Assembly: GCF_902859875.1 (NCBI RefSeq)
Contig: NZ_CADIKF010000003.1
Location: 124,001 to 188,000 of the forward strand
Direction: 5' to 3'
DNA length: 64,000 nucleotides
DNA from: Paraburkholderia solisilvae
GTDB lineage: Bacteria; Pseudomonadota; Gammaproteobacteria; Burkholderiales; Burkholderiaceae
A program made the translations under genes and the position numbers. The notes under the pieces are model-generated. The model did no database searches, was not told the DNA's origin, and saw nothing but the letters and a program-made list of their open reading frames with translations. This document shows positions 59,671 through 64,000 of the stretch, one piece after another. Positions within the stretch are counted from its first letter, which is position 1, and each line of letters opens with the position of its first letter.

Positions 59671-59825
59671 CGATACTTCGTGAAGGTGCGGGCGCGGCGC
59701 TCGACGGCGGTTGCGCATGTGCCGCCCGCTCGACGCGTATCGATAGTGCTCGCGCGTCGCCGCATGGTCCCATGCCGTACACGCGTCACGTCGTTCGCAC
59801 CATCCGCGCGCAGGTATCAGGCCGA

Positions 59826-60320
59826 TCAGGCTGAACGCATCCACACGTGCGGGATGCCGTCTTCTTCATGCACGTCCGACACCGGCTCGAAGCCGAACGC
59901 ACCATAGAACGCCTGCAGATGCGCTTGCGCATGCAGGCGAATCGGCGTGCCGGGCCACTGCGCATCGATATGGCTCAACGTGCGTTCGAGTATCGCCTTG
60001 CCGAGGCCGACGCCGCGAAAACCGGCGGTGGTCAGCACGCGGCCGATGCGGATATCCGGGTCGCCGGCGTCGGGCAACAGCACGCGCAGATAACCGGCGA
60101 GCTTCGCGCGCGGCGCGTCCGAACCGTAGGCAAGCAGATGCCACGCGTCGCGATCGAGCCCGTCGATATCGCCGTACAGACACGTCTGCTCGATCACGAA
60201 GACTGTGCTGCGCGCCTCCAGCATGTCGTAGACCTCGATATGGGTCAGGTCGTCGAAGGCCTTCCAGCGCCAGTCGAAAGTAGGCATCGGCGTTGTCGCG
60301 GGTGATTGCGGATCGGACAT
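59826..60320 (-). CDS. GNAT acetyltransferase, ElaA type
   Basis: A 164-residue single-domain GNAT protein of the ElaA family. VYDMLEARSTVFVIEQTCLY with DIDGLDRDAWHL marks the ElaA N-terminal half; RIGRVLTTAGFRGVGLGKAI is the acetyl-CoA loop, and HAQAHLQAFYGAFGFEPVSD closes the fold. The acceptor is unknown. I choose ATG 60318-60320; an open frame continues about 41 codons further. Confidence 0.9.
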   Translation of the reverse strand: MSDPQSPATTPMPTFDWRWKAFDDLTHIEVYDMLEARSTVFVIEQTCLYGDIDGLDRDAWHLLAYGSDAPRAKLAGYLRVLLPDAGDPDIRIGRVLTTAGFRGVGLGKAILERTLSHIDAQWPGTPIRLHAQAHLQAFYGAFGFEPVSDVHEEDGIPHVWMRSA

Positions 60321-60481
60321 GATCGTGTCTGAAAATAAATGAATGCGCGTCGCGCGCGCCGCTGAAGCAGCGATGATGACACGCCGAACCAGCGTTGCTC
60401 GACACTCGGGCGTGACGTTCGCTTGCGTGCTTGCGGCTAACACAAACGGCCGCGCGAAAAATCAAAACACAGCGCCAAAGT

Positions 60482-60522
60482 AAAAAGCCCCGACCAGTTC
60501 ATCAACTTGATCGGGGCTTTTT
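60482..60522 (-). terminator. Terminator after tRNA-Cys
   Basis: AAAAAGCCCCGA and TCGGGGCTTTTT form a 12-bp stem with T-run on the minus strand, directly after the CCA end of tRNA-Cys. Confidence 0.88.
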
Positions 60523-60523
60523 C

Positions 60524-60597
60524 TGGAGGCGCGAGCCGGAGTCGAACCGGCCTACACGGCTTTGCAGGCCGCTGCATAACCGCTTTGCTATCGCGCC
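60524..60597 (-). tRNA. tRNA-Cys (anticodon GCA)
   Basis: On the minus strand GGCGCGA pairs with TCGCGCC. The anticodon loop holds GCA in CGGCCTGCAAAGCCG. Discriminator T (the cysteine identity base) and CCA end it. Confidence 0.95.
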
Positions 60598-60673
60598 GTA
60601 AGCGGACTACGGAACCTGCGGACTGCGAAACCGGGATACGTTGCTAAAGTTGCACGCGCAACGGTCCGCAGAT

Positions 60674-60715
60674 AATGTGCTTGGGCCAATGTGCCTGGGC
60701 CAATGTGCTTGGACC
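60674..60715. repeat. Three tandem 14-nt repeats between tRNA-Cys and tRNA-Gly
   Basis: AATGTGCTTGGGCC, AATGTGCCTGGGCC and AATGTGCTTGGACC follow one another without spacing. Confidence 0.85.
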
Positions 60716-60764
60716 AAACGGGCCTGCCGAATAACATGGCCAGATAAACGGCCAAACAAGCAGC

Positions 60765-60791
60765 CAAATAAAAAGGGAAGCTTTGCTTCCC
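60765..60791 (-). terminator. Terminator after tRNA-Gly (copy 1)
   Basis: GGGAAGC-TTT-GCTTCCC (60775-60791) is followed on the minus strand by TTTTTATTT. Confidence 0.8.
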
Positions 60792-60812
60792 CAGCTTGCT
60801 TCCCATTATTGC

Positions 60813-60888
60813 TGGAGCGGGAGACGAGTCTCGAACTCGCGACCTCAACCTTGGCAAGGTTGCGCTCTACCAACTGAGCTACTCCCGC
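60813..60888 (-). tRNA. tRNA-Gly (anticodon GCC), copy 1
   Basis: Minus-strand cloverleaf: GCGGGAG pairs with CTCCCGC; anticodon stem CAACC/GGTTG carries loop TTGCCAA; T loop TTCGAGA; CCA is encoded. It is identical to copy 2. Confidence 0.96.
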
Positions 60889-61017
60889 GTGGTTCTGCAA
60901 ACGGCGCTCGACTGACCGACCCGCCACTTGCAGTGCATTACCTTGTGACCTGCTGAACCGACGCTGCGCCAACATCGACCACTACCCGTCACGTTGACCG
61001 CGCGCCGCTTCGAAACC

Positions 61018-61093
61018 TGGAGCGGGAGACGAGTCTCGAACTCGCGACCTCAACCTTGGCAAGGTTGCGCTCTACCAACTGAGCTACTCCCGC
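61018..61093 (-). tRNA. tRNA-Gly (anticodon GCC), copy 2
   Basis: Its 76 nt match those at 60813-60888 over the full length, with CCA encoded. A consensus promoter lies upstream at 61190-61218. The 129 nt between the copies differ from other spacers and hold no clear terminator. Confidence 0.96.
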
Positions 61094-61189
61094 ATTGCGA
61101 CTACTGCGCGACTGCTGCATTACGTACGCCGCGCTGCTACCGCTGATTCCGGCACATCCATTCAGAACCGCCTGCACCGGAGAGACGAG

Positions 61190-61218
61190 ATTATGGATAA
61201 AGCACTGAAACGTGTCAA
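61190..61218 (-). promoter_or_regulatory. Strong promoter of the tRNA-Gly cluster
   Basis: On the minus strand TTGACA (61213-61218) and CATAAT (61190-61195) are 17 nt apart. It lies between the pgsA stop and the first tRNA of the cluster. Confidence 0.82.
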
Positions 61219-61259
61219 CCCCTTTTCTGTCGCGGCATCCAGCGCGTCCGCCGCGCCGC

Positions 61260-61853
61260 TTAAAGCGTGCCGCCGCGCTCACGAATCTGCGGCCACGCGA
61301 GTTTCATGTAATAGAGCATCGACCAGATCGTCAGCACCGCCGCGAGATAGATCAGCCACAGGCCCCATACGCGCGTATCGAGCACGAAGCCGCCCGGAAA
61401 CGGCACCGGCCCATACAGCAGCAGCATCGGAATCGCGACCATCTGGCACGCGGTCTTGAACTTGCCGAGCGAATTCACCGCGACGCTCTTCGATGCGCCG
61501 ATTTGCGCCATCCACTCGCGCAGCGCCGAAATCGCGATCTCGCGGCCGACGATCACGAGCGCGATCGCCGCGTCCAGACGCGACAGTTGCACGAGCACCA
61601 GCAGCGCCGCGGTCACCATCAGCTTGTCGGCGACCGGATCGAGAAACGCGCCGAACGCCGAGGTCTGGTTCCATTTGCGCGCGAGAAACCCGTCGAACCA
61701 GTCGGTCAGCGCGGCCAGAATGAAGATCACCATCGCCGCCAGACTGCGGTGCTCGGGGCTCAACATCGTGTTCGGCAGATAGAACACGCCCACGACGAGT
61801 GGAATCAGCACGATCCGCAGCCACGTCAGAAAGATGGGGAAATTGAACGGCAT
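61260..61853 (-). CDS. pgsA: CDP-diacylglycerol-glycerol-3-phosphate 3-phosphatidyltransferase
   Basis: A 197-residue membrane enzyme making phosphatidylglycerol phosphate, the committed step to phosphatidylglycerol and cardiolipin. The CDP-alcohol phosphotransferase motif is complete: DWFDGFLAR then GAFLDPVADK. NFPIFLTWLRIVLIP at the N-terminus and four further hydrophobic stretches fit the family. It follows uvrC by 170 nt on the same strand, the common uvrC-pgsA order, with the tRNA cluster after it. Confidence 0.96.
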   Translation of the reverse strand: MPFNFPIFLTWLRIVLIPLVVGVFYLPNTMLSPEHRSLAAMVIFILAALTDWFDGFLARKWNQTSAFGAFLDPVADKLMVTAALLVLVQLSRLDAAIALVIVGREIAISALREWMAQIGASKSVAVNSLGKFKTACQMVAIPMLLLYGPVPFPGGFVLDTRVWGLWLIYLAAVLTIWSMLYYMKLAWPQIRERGGTL

Positions 61854-62023
61854 GGGCGGCGACAGGATTCTGAAAAATGGAGTTGCAATTGTGCCGTCTC
61901 AATGAGACAGCCACAAGCCAACAAACGTCCGGCGAAGTCCGGCCAACCGCCCACAACCGACGCGCGTCCGGCCATCCGCCGCGCGCCCGCGTGCGCACGA
62001 CGCGGCGTCGCGCCGGTGCATCG

Positions 62024-64000
62024 TCAGTGCAACTGCCGGTAAATCTGTTCGGCGAGCGCCTGCGAAATACCTTCGACGCTCGCCAGATCGTCGACACTCG
62101 CCGCCACCACGCCACGCAAGCCGCCAAAGCGCGCCAGCAACCGCTGACGCCGCTTTGCGCCCACCCCTTCGAGTTCCTCGAGACGCGACGTCTGGCGCGT
62201 TTTGCCGCGTTTCGCGCGCATCCCGGTAATCGCGAAGCGATGGGCTTCATCGCGAATCTGCGCGACCAGCATCAGCGCCGCGCTTTCCTTGCCGAGTTCG
62301 AGCGCCGTGCGGCCGTCCGCGAACACCAGCGTTTCGAGACCGACCTTGCGCCCTTCGCCTTTTGCGACGCCAACCAGCATCGAGAGATCGAGCCCCAGTT
62401 CGTTGAACACCTGGCGCGCGATTTCGACCTGTCCCTTGCCGCCGTCGATCAACACGATGTTCGGCAAGGTGCCGCCCGCGGCAATGGGCTCCGCCGCGTC
62501 GGGCGTCACGAGCGGGTCCGCCGCCGCATCGGGTTGCAGCGTCTCGGCCTCGTCGGCGGCATTCGCCGCGGCCTGCGCGACCATCTTCTCGTAGCGGCGC
62601 GTGAGCACCTGACGCATGGCCGCGTAATCGTCGCCGGGCGTAATGCCGGTGATGTTGTAGCGCCGGTACTCCGACGACTGCATCTTGTGATGGTGATACA
62701 CGACGCACGACGCCTGCGTCGCCTCGCCCATCGTATGGCTGATGTCGAAGCACTCGATGCGCAGCTTCGCGAGGTCTTCGAATTCGAGACTGAGCGTGTC
62801 GGCCAGCGCGCGCGTACGCGCCTGCTGCGAACCCTGTTCGGACAAGAGACGCGCGAGCGCGAGCCGCGCGTTCTGCTCGGCCATCGCGAGCCATGCGCGC
62901 TTCTGGCCTTGCGGCTGGCGCAGCACCGTGACCTTGTGGCCGGCCTGTTCGGTCAGCAGCTCGACGAGTTCGCGGTTCGTGGGCGCGTGACTGACCACCA
63001 GCACCGGCGGAACGCGATTGCCGAGATAATGCTGCGCGATAAACGCCTCGAGCACTTCGGATTCGATGCCCGGTGCGCGCGAGCGTGTAGTGGCGGTGGC
63101 GCCGGCGGCGGCCGCGACGGTGGTGGCGGGGATGTCGGGATCGGCGTGGGCGAACGCGACGTCTGCGTCTGCGCTGTCTGCGCCTGCGGCTTCATCGGCA
63201 TCGGCGCCTGCGGCTTCGGCGGCTTCATCCGCCGCGCCGGCATCTTCTTCGCGATCATCCGCTGCGCTTGCGTCATTCGACGCCGCTGCGTCGAGCGGCA
63301 CGTTGCCGATCAGGTCCGCACGCGCATCGGAGAGCGTGGTCGAATCCGCTCCTTCCTCCGTGCCGCCCGAATCGCGTTGCCCGTTCCCGTCGATCGATCG
63401 CGCCCGCGTCTCTTGCGCATCTCCTGCGCTTCCCACACCGGCGGCGAGCTCGCCGCGCGCGCCCGGCAGGCCATCTCCGTCTCCCGCGGCTTCATCGCCG
63501 AGTCCGCCTTCGTCGATCGTCAACGCGCTCTCGACATGCGCCGGGAAATACGCCTTGTCGCCCAGATGCCGCCCGCCGCGCACCATCGCGAGGTTCACGC
63601 AGACGCGTCCGCCGAGCGCGACCACCGCGAGAATGTCGACGTCGTTGTCGCCGCCCACTTCGATTGCCTGCTGATGCAGCACCGTCGACAGCGAGCTCAT
63701 CTGGTTGCGCACCGCCGCCGCCTGCTCGAATTTCAGCTCGGCCGCGAACGCATGCATCTTCTGCTCGAGCTCCTTCATCACCTCCGACTGGCGGCCGAGC
63801 AGAAAGCGCGACGCGTTCGACACATCGCGTGCGTAGTCCTCCTCGCTGATCGCGCCGACGCACGGCGCGGTACAGCGCCCGATCTGATGCAGCAGGCATG
63901 GGCGCGTGCGATTGTTGAACACCGAGTCTTCGCAGGTGCGCAACTGGAACACGCGCTGCAGGATCTGAATGCTTTCGCGCACCGCCCATGCGCTCGGAAA
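62024..64000 (-). CDS. uvrC: Excinuclease ABC subunit C; 5' end outside the window
   Basis: About 658 C-terminal residues of UvrC, which makes both incisions in nucleotide excision repair. Seen in order: Cys cluster [15 protein letters not shown], the UVR coiled motif [14 protein letters not shown], a ~146-residue acidic low-complexity insert (63074-63513), the RNase-H-like endonuclease with [30 protein letters not shown] and DEAHRFAI, then two helix-hairpin-helix motifs ([25 protein letters not shown]). The N-terminal GIY-YIG nuclease lies beyond the window. A second small Ala/Asp insert sits near 62470-62590. Confidence 0.96.
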   Translation of the reverse strand, partial: FPSAWAVRESIQILQRVFQLRTCEDSVFNNRTRPCLLHQIGRCTAPCVGAISEEDYARDVSNASRFLLGRQSEVMKELEQKMHAFAAELKFEQAAAVRNQMSSLSTVLHQQAIEVGGDNDVDILAVVALGGRVCVNLAMVRGGRHLGDKAYFPAHVESALTIDEGGLGDEAAGDGDGLPGARGELAAGVGSAGDAQETRARSIDGNGQRDSGGTEEGADSTTLSDARADLIGNVPLDAAASNDASAADDREEDAGAADEAAEAAGADADEAAGADSADADVAFAHADPDIPATTVAAAAGATATTRSRAPGIESEVLEAFIAQHYLGNRVPPVLVVSHAPTNRELVELLTEQAGHKVTVLRQPQGQKRAWLAMAEQNARLALARLLSEQGSQQARTRALADTLSLEFEDLAKLRIECFDISHTMGEATQASCVVYHHHKMQSSEYRRYNITGITPGDDYAAMRQVLTRRYEKMVAQAAANAADEAETLQPDAAADPLVTPDAAEPIAAGGTLPNIVLIDGGKGQVEIARQVFNELGLDLSMLVGVAKGEGRKVGLETLVFADGRTALELGKESAALMLVAQIRDEAHRFAITGMRAKRGKTRQTSRLEELEGVGAKRRQRLLARFGGLRGVVAASVDDLASVEGISQALAEQIYRQLH

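Overview
This is a GC-rich, densely coding stretch of a chromosome from a Burkholderiales bacterium, most likely Burkholderia sensu lato (Paraburkholderia, Caballeronia or a close relative). The call rests on strong G/C bias at third codon positions, on protein sequences that read like Burkholderia orthologues throughout, and on the gene order ppx/ppk - phoR-phoB-phoU-pstBACS - glmM - folP - ftsH - rlmE/yhbY - greA - carBA - rnhA - dnaQ - tRNAs - pgsA - uvrC. That order is recalled, not checked against a database. I see no transposase, integrase, insertion sequence, CRISPR array or rRNA gene. Both ends cut genes: an aldehyde dehydrogenase at the left and uvrC at the right.

Layout. 1-5 kb: an aldehyde dehydrogenase / MDR oxidoreductase pair under a LysR regulator, tRNA-Arg and uppP. 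5-11.7 kb: small envelope genes, namely a 28-residue membrane peptide, a mutarotase-like enzyme, an NlpD-like lipoprotein, small lipoproteins, DUF2288, a MATE exporter and DUF3309. A well-formed candidate small RNA and intergenic repeats also lie here. 11.7-13.5 kb: tRNA-Pro, sixA and an OlsB-like acyltransferase. 13.7-24.9 kb: a phosphate block with ppx, ppk, phoR, phoB, phoU, pstB, pstA, pstC and pstS; a clear Pho box precedes pstS and a second candidate precedes the olsB-like gene. 25-37.4 kb: housekeeping genes glmM, folP, ftsH, rlmE, yhbY, a DUF4149 gene, greA, carB and carA.

37.5-44 kb: an MFS transporter, an MltD-like transglycosylase, gloB, a methyltransferase, rnhA, dnaQ and tRNA-Val. 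44.2-51.5 kb is the most variable part: a holin-like protein beside the tRNA, the tail of a dead short-chain dehydrogenase, a penicillin-acylase-family enzyme, uronate dehydrogenase, DUF2214 and an unknown protein with a repetitive tail. 51.7-58 kb: a GT4 glycosyltransferase, an ABC exporter with an apparent N-terminal frameshift, and the trehalose genes otsB-otsA. 58.4-64 kb: SCO and PCu(A)C copper chaperones, a GNAT protein, a tRNA-Gly-Gly-Cys cluster, pgsA and uvrC.

The strongest functional theme is phosphate: sensing (PhoR/PhoB/PhoU), uptake (Pst), polyphosphate storage and breakdown (Ppk/Ppx), and possibly replacement of phospholipid by ornithine lipid (OlsB-like). I found no convincing new multigene system. 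The most interesting unexplained elements are RNA-level: a 92-nt long-stem structure with a U8 tail in front of greA, and a roughly 80-nt two-hairpin RNA at 8.05-8.13 kb.
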